A DNA stretch of 64,000 nt, from NCBI RefSeq assembly GCF_029318635.1, contig NZ_CP119676.1, forward strand, positions 1,749,001-1,813,000. Direction: 5' to 3'. Below the pieces are notes generated by a model. The model made no database searches. It had not been told where the DNA came from and saw nothing but the letters and a program-made list of their open reading frames with translations. A program made the translations under genes and the position numbers. Numbering within the stretch: position 1 is the stretch's first letter; every line of letters begins with the position of its first letter. This stretch comes from Varunaivibrio sulfuroxidans. GTDB taxonomy: Bacteria; Pseudomonadota; Alphaproteobacteria; Rhodospirillales; Magnetovibrionaceae. This document shows positions 36,814 through 45,928 of this stretch, piece after piece.

Positions 36814-37100
36814 GATCGTAACCCCGCCCTATACATCATTGGGGGATAAGCCCTAACGACTTAACCGTCCGGGCGCGGCGGCAACATCCCGTCATTCTTG
36901 AACCCCCGAGCGCCTTGTGACGGTAAAAGTTGTATTTCGTCGCCCCCGCACGCCTATAAAAAAATCCGCCACCGCCCCTATGCGAACTCTATAGAGAACC
37001 GCAGATTTTCGCAATAATTTGTGCTGGAGCTCCATATCAACGCTTGCCTCCTAGGGTGGGATATGATGTCTTGGTTCCTCGTTTTCAAAGGGGCATCACC

Positions 37101-37847
37101 TTGCGCCGTCCAAAAAATCCCATCGTCATCATTCCCGCTCGAATGGCCTCGACCCGATTGCCGGGAAAACCCTTGGCCGATATTCACGGTCGCCCCATGG
37201 TCGCCCACGTGGTCGAGCGCGCCCGCGAAGCCGATGTCGGGCCCGTCGTGGTCGCCTGTTGCGAGGACGCCGTCTACCGGGCGGCGCGCGCCTGCGGCGC
37301 GACGGCGGTGATGACCCGCGCCGACCACGCCTCGGGATCGGATCGAATTTACGAAGCGTTGCGCGCGATCGATCCGGAGCGCCGCCATGACGCGGTGATC
37401 AACGTTCAGGGCGACCTGCCGACGGTCGAACGGGCGACGGTACGCGCCGTGTTCGACCCATTGGGCGAGGACGGCGTCGATATCGCCACCCTGATCGCCG
37501 AAATCCGTGACCCCGATGAAGCGGACAACCCCAACGTGGTCAAGGCCGTCGTCGCCATCCCGGCGGGCGGGCGCGGCGGGCGGGCGCTGTATTTTTCCCG
37601 CGCCCGCATTCCGACGGGCCCCGGCCCACTTTACCATCACATCGGATTGTACGGTTTCCGCACCGAAGCCCTTGAGCGGTTCGTCGCCCTGCCACCGGGA
37701 ATTCTGGAAGCCCGCGAGAAACTCGAACAGCTCAGGGCGCTTGAGGCCGGCATGCGGATCGAGGCGGTACGCGTTGACACGGTTCCCCTCGGTGTCGATA
37801 CTCCCGCCGACCTAGAACGCGCCCGACGTATGCTCGACACAAAATAG
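37101..37847 (+). CDS. kdsB: 3-deoxy-manno-octulosonate cytidylyltransferase
   Basis: A 248-residue KdsB that activates KDO with CTP for lipopolysaccharide synthesis. [33 protein letters not shown] and HIGLYGFR are family motifs. I chose a TTG at 37101, which has AAAGGGG seven bases upstream and places the first strand correctly; an earlier in-frame TTG at 37044 has no such site. pheA follows by 11 bp. Confidence 0.94.
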   Translation: MRRPKNPIVIIPARMASTRLPGKPLADIHGRPMVAHVVERAREADVGPVVVACCEDAVYRAARACGATAVMTRADHASGSDRIYEALRAIDPERRHDAVINVQGDLPTVERATVRAVFDPLGEDGVDIATLIAEIRDPDEADNPNVVKAVVAIPAGGRGGRALYFSRARIPTGPGPLYHHIGLYGFRTEALERFVALPPGILEAREKLEQLRALEAGMRIEAVRVDTVPLGVDTPADLERARRMLDTK

Positions 37848-37858
37848 GAAGCCGCCCA

Positions 37859-38731
37859 ATGGCCGACGCCCAAACCACCGCCGCCAACACCATCGCTTTT
37901 CAAGGCGCGCCGGGGGCCAATTCCGACCTTGCCTGCCGAAGCGTCCATCCCGATATGAACACCCTGCCGTGCGCCACCTTCGAGGACACCATCGCCGCGG
38001 TCCACGCCCATCGGGCGCGCCTGGCGATGATCCCGATCGAAAACACCGTCGCCGGGCGCGTCGCCGATATTCACCACTTGCTGCCCAATTCCGGCCTGCA
38101 TATCATCGCCGAGCATTTTCAGCGCATCGACCATTATCTGCTCGGCGTTCCCGGTGCGACGATCGACGAGCTGACTCACGTCCATAGCCATGTTCACGCC
38201 CTCAACCAATGTCGCCGTACGATTCGCGCCTTGGGCGTCAGCCCCGTGGTCCATGCCGACACCGCGGGCGCGGCGGAGATGATCGCCCAGCGCGGCGACA
38301 AGAGCCAGGGCGCGATCTCGGCCAAACTCGCCGGGGAGATTTACGGCCTCGACGTGTTGCGCGCCAATATCGAGGACGCCAAGCACAACACCACGCGATT
38401 CTTGATCATGGCTCGTGAGGCGCAAATTCCCGATGCCGCGGGCGGCCCGGCGGTAACCAGTTTCGTGTTTCGCGTTAAAAGCGTGCCCGCCGCCCTATAC
38501 AAGGCGCTGGGCGGCTTCGCCACCAACGGGGTCAACATGACCAAACTGGAAAGCTATCTGGTCGGCGGCAGCTTCCAAGCGGCGCAATTTTATGCCGAGG
38601 TCGAGGGCCACCCCGAGGAAAAATCCATGCGTCTGGCGTTCGAGGAATTGGATTTCTTCACCCACGAGATGGCGATCCTCGGCGTTTATCCCGCCGCGCC
38701 TTTCCGGGAGACCCAAAACAACTCAAACTGA
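37859..38731 (+). CDS. pheA: Prephenate dehydratase
   Basis: A 290-residue monofunctional PheA: catalytic domain (FQGAPGANSDLACR at the start; the NTTRFLIM motif at the end of it) and a C-terminal ACT domain (KALGGFATNGVNMTKLESYL) for phenylalanine feedback inhibition. No chorismate mutase domain. It is in an operon with kdsB and convergent with nudC, 21 bp apart. Confidence 0.96.
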   Translation: MADAQTTAANTIAFQGAPGANSDLACRSVHPDMNTLPCATFEDTIAAVHAHRARLAMIPIENTVAGRVADIHHLLPNSGLHIIAEHFQRIDHYLLGVPGATIDELTHVHSHVHALNQCRRTIRALGVSPVVHADTAGAAEMIAQRGDKSQGAISAKLAGEIYGLDVLRANIEDAKHNTTRFLIMAREAQIPDAAGGPAVTSFVFRVKSVPAALYKALGGFATNGVNMTKLESYLVGGSFQAAQFYAEVEGHPEEKSMRLAFEELDFFTHEMAILGVYPAAPFRETQNNSN

Positions 38732-38752
38732 CGCCCCCGTGCAACCTCGCCG

Positions 38753-39709
38753 TCAGCCCTCGGCCATCCATTGGTCGATCAACAGGTGGGCCAAGCTGTC
38801 GGGGCGGGGCAGGAAAAGGCCGCGCTCGGGGAACCGGCGAATTTGCGCCCGGGTACACCAGCGTGCGTCCTCCAACTCGCCGTCGTTGAGGGTGATGCCC
38901 ACGCTTTGCGCCTCGGCGCGAAAGCCGATCATCACCGAACCCGGAAACGGCCACGGCTGCGAGCTGTGATAGGCGACGGCGCCGACGCGCACCGACGTTT
39001 CTTCCGCGACCTCGCGGCGAACCGCGTCTTCCAGGGTTTCCCCCGGCTCGACGAAGCCGGCGAGAACGGCGTACATGCCCTTGGGCCAAGGCGACTGGCG
39101 CGCCAGCAGACACGCCCCGCCTTCCGGACCCGAGCGAGTCACCAAAACAATTACCGCCGGATCGAGACGGGGATAAAATTCATGGCCGCAGTCGAGATTG
39201 ACGCAGCGCCGTGCGGCCCCGCCGTGGATGCTTTCGGTGCGCTGGGCGCACAGCGAACAATAGGACTGCATCCGGTGCCAATGCATCAACGCCCGCCCAT
39301 GGGCGAGCAGATTCGCCTCGAAAGGGTCCAGCGCCACACCCACCTCGCGCAACTCTTGAAAGCGCGCCTGTCCCATCAACGGGGTCAACTCCAGAGCCTC
39401 CTTGGAGGATACGTCCACGCAAAAATATGCGGTGTCGTCCTTGACCCCCAGCAGGGCGAGGGTATCGGCGATACGCAGCAGGCCACGAGCGTGCGCCCCC
39501 GTCAACATGACCGCACTGGGCGAAACGCCGTTGACGTCGCGGATCAGGTGCAGCCCGCGCCACACCGCGATGACGCGCGTGTCGCGTCGATGCAAACGTT
39601 CGTCAAGCCACGCCGCGTCACGCCTTTGCAACACGGCGCGATCCAACGTCCCACCACCATAGGCGACGCCGTGGGTAGAAAATGAAGCCCGCCTCGATGA
39701 CATCGACAT
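38753..39709 (-). CDS. nudC: NAD(+)/NADH pyrophosphatase (Nudix)
   Basis: A 318-residue NudC with N-terminal domain, a four-Cys zinc ribbon (CSLC and CVNLDC) and the Nudix box GFVEPGETLEDAVRREVAEE. It hydrolyses NADH and can remove NAD caps from RNA. ATG at 39709 has GGGG seven bases before it; a TTG two codons upstream is less likely. Confidence 0.94.
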   Translation of the reverse strand: MSMSSRRASFSTHGVAYGGGTLDRAVLQRRDAAWLDERLHRRDTRVIAVWRGLHLIRDVNGVSPSAVMLTGAHARGLLRIADTLALLGVKDDTAYFCVDVSSKEALELTPLMGQARFQELREVGVALDPFEANLLAHGRALMHWHRMQSYCSLCAQRTESIHGGAARRCVNLDCGHEFYPRLDPAVIVLVTRSGPEGGACLLARQSPWPKGMYAVLAGFVEPGETLEDAVRREVAEETSVRVGAVAYHSSQPWPFPGSVMIGFRAEAQSVGITLNDGELEDARWCTRAQIRRFPERGLFLPRPDSLAHLLIDQWMAEG

Positions 39710-39965
39710 CGGCAACCCCGCATTCTGGAGGAGTATCCCTCAAGGAAAAATGAAAATGCGCCTTAAACGCAGATTCTCAAGCAGCCAACCACGATCGCCG
39801 AACGCTGTCAAAGTTTTGCCTTGGTCGCCCGTCCGTCACCTGCTAATTTTGTCGCCGACAACCCGCTTTGGTTGACCCGCGTTATTCGTCATTCGTCGTG
39901 ATTCGCCACGATCGTTTTTTCCGGCCCAAGCGCCGATATTTTTTGGTAGGAAAGACCCCACCTTC

Positions 39966-40475
39966 ATGTTCTCGCGTTGTTCCATAGCGGTTATGATCGC
40001 GGCGGGCGCGTTGCTCGCGGCCTGTTCCGCAGTGCCCGATTCCGTACGGGCGTTGAGCGCGGCGTGCCCGACCGACAGCTCCGGGGCGCTTGGCAAGGTC
40101 AACTGGAAACAGGCCGAACATATCCGCATCCGGGTCCGCCAAGGTGAATATACGCCAATGGTTCAGCATTTCGTGCAAGGCCGCCCCTACGTCCTCAGTC
40201 TGGTCAACGGCGATACGCAAACGCATTATTTTTCCGCGCCGGGCTTCGCCCGCGCCGTGCTCACCGACACCTTGCGTCCCGGCGGCGGGAAGACGGGTCG
40301 GGACTGCGTCAATACCGTCACCTTGAAGGCGGGGCAAACCGTCACCTGGCGCTTCATCGCCGCCCATGACGGGCGATACACGTATTACGACAACGCCTTC
40401 GCCCTCTTGGGCGGCCTAATCCCAAGCGGGACCGTCGTCATCGACGAGCCGCCGGCCTATCTTTTGGAGCCATGA
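39966..40475 (+). CDS. Putative lipoprotein with cupredoxin-like fold
   Basis: A 169-residue protein. The signal peptide ends in a lipobox LLAACS, giving a lipidated Cys at residue 20. The remainder (YVLSLVNGDTQTHYFSAPGF, then VTLKAGQTVTWRF and SGTVVIDE) resembles cupredoxin or plastocyanin beta-strands, but the usual Cys-His-Met copper cluster is replaced (YYDNAFALLGG), so copper binding is doubtful. Function unknown. It lies between the nudC promoter side and the SRP RNA gene. Confidence 0.65.
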   Translation: MFSRCSIAVMIAAGALLAACSAVPDSVRALSAACPTDSSGALGKVNWKQAEHIRIRVRQGEYTPMVQHFVQGRPYVLSLVNGDTQTHYFSAPGFARAVLTDTLRPGGGKTGRDCVNTVTLKAGQTVTWRFIAAHDGRYTYYDNAFALLGGLIPSGTVVIDEPPAYLLEP

Positions 40476-40555
40476 TCGCGGCGTATTGTTCGTGTCCGTT
40501 TTTCCTCCTTTTAAAGGCTTTCGGTTCGATCCCGGGATTGGTATAGTGCCGCCCA

Positions 40556-40651
40556 GGAAGGTTGGCGGCGGACGAACGCCTCGCCAATCCGGTCAGGTCC
40601 GGAAGGAAGCAGCCGCAACGAGTTTCCGTTCGGGTCGCTCGCCAGCCTTCC
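40556..40651 (+). ncRNA. ffs: Small signal recognition particle RNA (4.5S)
   Basis: The conserved apical hairpin GGTCAGGTCCGGAAGGAAGC and the following AGCCGCAACGAG are the Ffh-binding loop of bacterial 4.5S RNA. The outer strands GGAAGGTTGGCG and CGCCAGCCTTCC pair to close the hairpin, fixing the ends within a few bases. A TATAGT -10-like hexamer lies about 9 bp before. It precedes dnaX, the usual order in alphaproteobacteria. Confidence 0.95.
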
Positions 40652-40766
40652 GTTACCGACGTCGCCGGTTTCGCCGCGCCGAAACGGTCGCGAGCGGTCG
40701 GGCGGATACGTCGGGGTCGGGGTGCCGGGCGTCGTCGCCTTACCGTTTTTTCTTTCCGGGCAGGTC

Positions 40767-42689
40767 ATGAGCGATCCACAAAACACCGATCATTCCGCCA
40801 CCACCCCACATCTAGACGCCGATGCGCACCCTCCCGACACGCAGGCGGACGCCCTCAAGGACACCCCCCCGGACGTCCCCCCCAAGGATGCCCCCAAGAC
40901 CAACGAGGCATATCGCGTCCTCGCCCGCAAATACCGACCGACGGATTTTGACGGCCTGATCGGACAGCAGGCGATGGTGCGCACCTTGTCCAACGCCATT
41001 GCGGCGGGACGCCTCGCCCATGCCTTCGTTCTCACCGGGGTGCGCGGCGTCGGTAAAACGACGACGGCGCGGATCATCGCCCGCGCCCTGAACTGCGTCG
41101 GACCCGACGGCGCGGGTGGGGCCACCATCGCGCCATGCGGGGTCTGCGAAAATTGCCGCGCCATCGCCGAGGACCGCCATGTCGATGTGATGGAGATGGA
41201 CGCGGCGTCGCGCACCGGTGTCGATGACATCCGCGAATTGATCGAAGGCGTGCGCTACCGCCCGGTCGTCGCGCGCTACAAGGTCTACATCATCGATGAA
41301 GTGCACATGCTGTCGAAAAGCGCCTTCAACGCCCTTCTGAAAACCCTGGAAGAGCCCCCCGAACACGTTAAATTTATTTTCGCCACCACCGAAATTCGCA
41401 AGGTTCCGGTCACCGTGTTGTCGCGCTGTCAGCGCTTCGACCTGCGCCGCATCGACATCGAAACCCTAAGCACGCATTTTCAGAAGATCGTCACCAGCGA
41501 GGGCGCCTCCGTCAGTCCCGAGGCGCTGCACCTGATCGCCCGCGCCGCCGATGGATCGGTGCGCGACGGCTTGTCCCTGCTCGATCAGGCGATCGCGCAC
41601 ACCGGCGGCGAGGTTGGCGAGGATCAGGTTCGCGACATGCTCGGTCTGGCCGACCGCACGGCGACCTTCGATCTTTTCGAGGCGGTGATGAAAGGCGATA
41701 TCGCAGGCGCGCTAAACGATGTCGCCGGGCAGTATGTCTCGGGCGCCGACCCGCTTCAGATTCTCGAAGACATGCTCGATCTTACCCACTGGTTGACGCG
41801 CATCAAGGTCACGCCGCAAGCCGCCGAGGGCGTCTCCGTCCCCGAGGCCGAACGCACGCGCGGCAAGGCGTTAGCCGCGGGTCTGAGCATGGCCTCCCTC
41901 GCACGGGCATGGCAAATGTTGCTGAAGGGCCTGGGCGAAAGCCGCCAAGCCCCATCGCCGATGCAGGCGTTGGAAATGGTCCTGGTCCGCCTCGCCCACA
42001 GCGCCAATCTGCCCAGCCCCGCCGATGTCCTGCGCCGTCTCGACAGTGCCCCGCAGCCCGCAGCCCCGGCCTCCGACTCGAAACCCGATACACCCGCCAC
42101 ACCCGTCGCGCGCACCGATTCCGATTCGGCGCCCGGCGCCGTGGACGCCTCCATCGGTTCGACGCCGCGCACTCCGGGGGCGCGCCACGCCGTCGGCGGT
42201 GGGGTGGCGCGCGCGCCTCGGTCGCACACCGACCCTCAGTCGATGTCCGAACTGGACCTCCCCGATCCACTAACCTACCAGGCGGTGGTCGAATTGACCG
42301 AAACCAAGAGCGAAATGATCCTGCACGCCAACCTTGTCTCGAACGTTCACTTGGTACGCTTCGAACCGGGCCGGATCGAGTTCCATCCCGGTGAGTACGC
42401 CGACGAAGACCTGCCCCACAAATTGAATAAGTTCCTCAACGACGCCACCCGCAGACGCTGGGTGGTGACGGTGTCGCGCGAAGCCGGTCAACCCACGCTA
42501 AAACAGCAGCAAGACGCCAAACAGGCCCACGAAAAAGCCGCGGCCGCCAACCACCCTCTGGTGCGCGCGGTGATCGAGGCTTTTCCCGGGGCCAGCGTCG
42601 GCGCGGTGCGCAAAATCATCCCCGTTGACGCCCCTCCCTCCGGGGATGTGTCCGGGGACATGTCCGATCCCGACGAAAATATTATTTAG
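40767..42689 (+). CDS. dnaX: DNA polymerase III subunit gamma/tau
   Basis: A 640-residue clamp-loader ATPase. Walker A HAFVLTGVRGVGKTTTARII, a zinc module with four cysteines (CVGPDGAGGATIAPCGVCENC), Walker B YIIDEVHML and the SRC motif VLSRCQRFDL are present. After about residue 400 comes a Pro/Ser/Thr linker and tau-type C-terminal domain. No obvious frameshift signal for a separate gamma form was found. ATG at 40767 with GGCAGG upstream is chosen. Confidence 0.96.
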   Translation: MSDPQNTDHSATTPHLDADAHPPDTQADALKDTPPDVPPKDAPKTNEAYRVLARKYRPTDFDGLIGQQAMVRTLSNAIAAGRLAHAFVLTGVRGVGKTTTARIIARALNCVGPDGAGGATIAPCGVCENCRAIAEDRHVDVMEMDAASRTGVDDIRELIEGVRYRPVVARYKVYIIDEVHMLSKSAFNALLKTLEEPPEHVKFIFATTEIRKVPVTVLSRCQRFDLRRIDIETLSTHFQKIVTSEGASVSPEALHLIARAADGSVRDGLSLLDQAIAHTGGEVGEDQVRDMLGLADRTATFDLFEAVMKGDIAGALNDVAGQYVSGADPLQILEDMLDLTHWLTRIKVTPQAAEGVSVPEAERTRGKALAAGLSMASLARAWQMLLKGLGESRQAPSPMQALEMVLVRLAHSANLPSPADVLRRLDSAPQPAAPASDSKPDTPATPVARTDSDSAPGAVDASIGSTPRTPGARHAVGGGVARAPRSHTDPQSMSELDLPDPLTYQAVVELTETKSEMILHANLVSNVHLVRFEPGRIEFHPGEYADEDLPHKLNKFLNDATRRRWVVTVSREAGQPTLKQQQDAKQAHEKAAAANHPLVRAVIEAFPGASVGAVRKIIPVDAPPSGDVSGDMSDPDENII

Positions 42690-42723
42690 ACCATTCAATG
42701 CCTTAAAAACAGAGTATAACGCG

Positions 42724-43374
42724 ATGTATACGCTTTATTTTTACCCCGGAAACGCCAGTATGGCCCCGCATTTCATGCTTGAGGACATCGGCGCCGAATT
42801 TCAATTGCGCCGCCTCGCGCGCGAAACCAACGAGCACAAGGGCGCGGCGTATCTAAAACTCAATCCGTGCGGGCGGATCCCGACTCTGATCGACCACGAC
42901 GCCCCTGGAGGCGATCTGGTGATTTTCGAGGCGGCGGCGATCTGTCTACACCTCGCCGACGCCCATCCCGAAGCCAACCTCGCCCCGGCGTTGGGCACGC
43001 CCGAGCGCGCCCACCTGTACCAATGGCTGATCTTCCTCACCAACACCATTCAGGAAGGCGTGCTCACCTACGCCTATCCCGACCGCTACACCACCGACCC
43101 CGACGGCGTGCCCGCGGTCAAGATGGCGGCGGAAAAACGTCTAACCGACATGTTCGCCATCGTCGATAGCCATCTGGAGAGACGCGATTACCTGCTTGGC
43201 GCGCAATTTTCTCTGGCCGATTATTACCTACTGATGTTGACCCGCTGGGGACGCAACCTCGCCGCGCCGCCGCGCGATTTGCCCTACCTCGGAGCCAGCG
43301 TGGCGCGCACCTTGGCGCGACCCGCCGTGGAGCGCGCGATCGCCACGGAAGGCGTTCCCGCACCGTTTTATTGA
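42724..43374 (+). CDS. Glutathione S-transferase
   Basis: A 216-residue cytoplasmic GST: N-terminal thioredoxin-like domain (LYFYPGNASMAPHFMLEDIG; cis-Pro in GRIPTLID) and C-terminal helical domain (FSLADYYLLMLTRWG). Similar to beta/GstA-like classes with the catalytic Ser/Cys position near NASMAP. Substrate not predictable. It ends next to a long hairpin shared with the convergent exonuclease gene. Confidence 0.9.
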   Translation: MYTLYFYPGNASMAPHFMLEDIGAEFQLRRLARETNEHKGAAYLKLNPCGRIPTLIDHDAPGGDLVIFEAAAICLHLADAHPEANLAPALGTPERAHLYQWLIFLTNTIQEGVLTYAYPDRYTTDPDGVPAVKMAAEKRLTDMFAIVDSHLERRDYLLGAQFSLADYYLLMLTRWGRNLAAPPRDLPYLGASVARTLARPAVERAIATEGVPAPFY

Positions 43375-43398
43375 GGTTATTCCTCCGATATGCGTGCT

Positions 43399-43456
43399 TA
43401 GGGTCGGGCCCTCTTCATCTCTGCCAGACGCATCAGATGAAGAGGTCCCGACCCTA
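43399..43456. repeat. 58-bp near-perfect inverted repeat between convergent genes
   Basis: Arms of 22 bp (43399-43420 and 43435-43456) match with a single mismatch and a 14-nt loop. The right end CTA is, on the minus strand, the TAG stop of the exonuclease gene. No T-run follows on either strand, but it could act as a bidirectional terminator. The ends TAGGGTCGGG recall the TAGGG/TAGTGG ends of the other repeats. Confidence 0.9.
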
Positions 43457-44287
43457 GTCGAGCAAGAAGCGGTCGCCGGACGCCACGCCCCAGGCGGCCA
43501 TGAATTCGCCCAGGTGTGGGCGCGCTTCGCCCTCGGCCTCGATCAGGGCGATAATGTCGGCGACCGCCCGGTTGTAGCCGTCGGCGTCGATGGCGCCGGT
43601 GAACAGGCGCTGGCGCAGATAGACCAAATAGGTGTTGAGAACGTCGCTTTCGCAGTAATCGCGAATTTCGCCGAGCCGTCCCTCGTCGTACATCGGCGCG
43701 ACCATCGCCCCGTCAACGCCGATCTTGCCGGGAAAGCCCATCACGGCGGCGGCCTCGTTCAGCCTGATGCGCGCCGAAGCGCCGAAATCGGACATCACCT
43801 CAAGCAGGTCGCAATGCCAATCGGTGGCGTAGCGCGCGCCGTAACTGGCCCATTTGTCGCCCAAAGTAGCGAAGGTATGGGCCGACACGCCGTGCTTCAT
43901 AGCGCGATATTTAAGCACCGGAATATCGAACCCGCGGCCGTTAAAACTGACCAAACGGGGACGATGACGGTCGATGAAGCCGAAGAAGCCTTTGATCAGG
44001 TCCTTTTCCGACGACGCCTCGGCGCCGCCGGAACGCAGCTCCTTGAGGTAATAGACCTCGCGCTCGCCCGCCCGTTCGATCTCGGCGTGAAGAAAGCTGA
44101 TCGCCACCACCTTGTGAAAAGGCTGGCGCGCGAAGGCGTTTTTTCCCTGAGTGATCTCCAGGTGATAGCGCTCCAACTCGGCGCGGCGCGCGACGACGTC
44201 GGCTTCGGCGAACCCGGTCAGGTTGGGCACGGCGTCGGTGTCGGGGACGGTTTCGATGTCGAAGACGAACAGGCTTTGATGGTGCAT
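43454..44287 (-). CDS. Predicted 3'-5' exonuclease of the PolB-exonuclease-like family
   Basis: A 277-residue DnaQ-fold protein of the family related to the exonuclease domain of DNA polymerase B (DNA_pol_B_exo2). VFDIETVPDTDAV carries the first acidic residues, LVSFNGRGFDIPVLKYRA the second motif, and RDYCESDVLNTYLVYLR the third. Length fits a stand-alone nuclease. It is divergent from ybaB-recR and convergent with the GST gene. The stop lies within a palindromic element. Confidence 0.85.
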   Translation of the reverse strand: MHHQSLFVFDIETVPDTDAVPNLTGFAEADVVARRAELERYHLEITQGKNAFARQPFHKVVAISFLHAEIERAGEREVYYLKELRSGGAEASSEKDLIKGFFGFIDRHRPRLVSFNGRGFDIPVLKYRAMKHGVSAHTFATLGDKWASYGARYATDWHCDLLEVMSDFGASARIRLNEAAAVMGFPGKIGVDGAMVAPMYDEGRLGEIRDYCESDVLNTYLVYLRQRLFTGAIDADGYNRAVADIIALIEAEGEARPHLGEFMAAWGVASGDRFLLD

Positions 44288-44385
44288 GATGGTCCATGGT
44301 ATACACTGGACATGATTTCACAAGCGCGATGCGCCACCGAGGACACCGCCACCGCGACACAGACACCAAAAATTAAGGACCCCCC

Positions 44386-44709
44386 ATGAAAAACCTTGGC
44401 CAGATGATGAAACAGGCCCAACAACTGCAAACCCGCATGACCGAAATGCAGGAAAAACTCGACGAGCACCAGACCGAGGGGCTCTCCGGCGGCGCGATGG
44501 TGCGCATCACGCTGAACGGGCGCGGCGATATGAGAGCGCTGAAGATCGACCCCAGCCTGCTGAACCCCGATGAGGGCGAAATCCTGGAAGACCTGATCCG
44601 CGCCGCCTACACCGACGCCAAAACCAAGATCGACGCCTACAAACAGGAAATGATGGCCGACGTGACCGGCGGATTACCGCTGCCGCCGGGCTTTAAGATG
44701 CCGTTCTAA
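44386..44709 (+). CDS. YbaB/EbfC nucleoid-associated protein
   Basis: A 107-residue YbaB/EbfC protein: N-terminal helix ([20 protein letters not shown]) and the core [21 protein letters not shown], then [20 protein letters not shown]. It binds DNA as a dimer and is usually found between dnaX and recR, which is nearly the case here (GST and exonuclease genes are inserted after dnaX). Confidence 0.95.
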   Translation: MKNLGQMMKQAQQLQTRMTEMQEKLDEHQTEGLSGGAMVRITLNGRGDMRALKIDPSLLNPDEGEILEDLIRAAYTDAKTKIDAYKQEMMADVTGGLPLPPGFKMPF

Positions 44710-44764
44710 GCTTTTTCATTATAAAGAAAAAACCGCTGACTTTAACTGCAAGCGACATCGGACC

Positions 44765-45358
44765 ATGAGTGTGAGCGAGATCGACGCCCTGGTGGCGTTG
44801 CTGGCGAAAATTCCCGGCCTGGGCCCGCGCTCGGCGCGCAGGGCGGCGTTTTATCTGATCAAGCGCCGCGAATCGGTAATGACCCCGCTGGCGCGCGCGT
44901 TGGGCGCGGTGGCGCAAAATATTCGGACCTGTTCGATTTGCCACAACCTGGACACCCATGACCCCTGTATCATCTGCAGCGGCCCCAAGCGCGACCGTTC
45001 GGTGATTTGCGTCGTCGAGGATGTCGCCGACCTGTGGGCGATGGAGCGTATTTCCGGCTTTTCCGGCACCTATCACGTCCTCGGCGGCACGCTTTCCGCC
45101 CTCGACGGCGTCGGCCCCGAGGACCTCGACATCGCCGGATTGGTGCGCCGGGCGCGGGACCCCGAAACCAAGGAGGTCATCCTAGCCACCAACGCCACCG
45201 TCGATGGCCAGACCACGGCGCATTATATCGCCCAAACCCTGAGCCCGTGCGCCGTGCGTATTTCCGGGCTGGCCCACGGCGTGCCCGTCGGCGGCGAACT
45301 GGATTATCTCGACGAGGGCACGTTGTCGGCGGCGCTCAAGGCGCGCCACCCACTATGA
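44765..45358 (+). CDS. recR: Recombination mediator RecR
   Basis: A 197-residue RecFOR-pathway protein. Helix-hairpin-helix ([20 protein letters not shown]), zinc finger [16 protein letters not shown] and Toprim domain ([15 protein letters not shown]) are present. Its last codons and stop are followed by a mutated tandem copy. Confidence 0.96.
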   Translation: MSVSEIDALVALLAKIPGLGPRSARRAAFYLIKRRESVMTPLARALGAVAQNIRTCSICHNLDTHDPCIICSGPKRDRSVICVVEDVADLWAMERISGFSGTYHVLGGTLSALDGVGPEDLDIAGLVRRARDPETKEVILATNATVDGQTTAHYIAQTLSPCAVRISGLAHGVPVGGELDYLDEGTLSAALKARHPL

Positions 45359-45373
45359 CCCACCCACTACGAC
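45346..45373. repeat. 14-bp tandem duplication across the recR stop
   Basis: CCACCCACTATGAC (45346-45359) is followed by CCACCCACTACGAC (45360-45373). The first copy contains the recR stop TGA; the second has CGA at that place. Confidence 0.85.
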
Positions 45374-45461
45374 CAAGTGCCTCCCCCCACGCCATCGACG
45401 ACGATGGATGGCGCGAACGATAGAGGGTGGAAACGGTCGCGCGCAACCGCCAGGGCCGAGC

Positions 45462-45917
45462 CTAATACAGATGATTGGCGCGTTGCATTTCCTGAATGAA
45501 GGCGATGATCGCGCCGATATTTTGAGCGCCGAGGTCCGGTTGCGCCGGCATTGCGCCAAAATTCCAATGATGGGGGGCGACGCCTTGAACGATCGCCCGG
45601 CGAATACCGTCCCCGCCGGGATGGCCGAGACGGTACATGGGATGGATCAGGGGCGGCCCGGCGCGACTTCCGGTGCCGTTCGGACCATGGCAAGAGGCGC
45701 ATTTTTCATTGAAGAGCCGCTGCCCGCGCCGCCCCTCGGGGGTCAAATGCGGGACCGCCGCCCGGGTCGTTAGCGGGGTGGCGCGGTGGGCGTAATACAA
45801 TCCCCAGACCGCGGCGAAAGAAAGCACCCCCATGGCGATGAAAATGCGCACCGGCGAGCGTTGGCGGGGCGGGGCCAACGGTATTCGGTCGTTTTTCTCC
45901 GGCTTATTCATCTTCAC
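45462..45917 (-). CDS. Membrane-anchored cytochrome c
   Basis: A 151-residue protein with an N-terminal membrane anchor (VRIFIAMGVLSFAAVWGLYY) and a single c-type haem motif CASCH followed by GPNGTGSRAGPPLIHPMY and an axial Met candidate in GAMPAQPDL. This is the layout of small periplasm-facing cytochromes. Partner not identified; it is followed upstream by rmuC at 11 bp. An internal ATG at residue 3 is an alternative start. Confidence 0.88.
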   Translation of the reverse strand: MKMNKPEKNDRIPLAPPRQRSPVRIFIAMGVLSFAAVWGLYYAHRATPLTTRAAVPHLTPEGRRGQRLFNEKCASCHGPNGTGSRAGPPLIHPMYRLGHPGGDGIRRAIVQGVAPHHWNFGAMPAQPDLGAQNIGAIIAFIQEMQRANHLY

Positions 45918-45928
45918 CCCGACTATTT

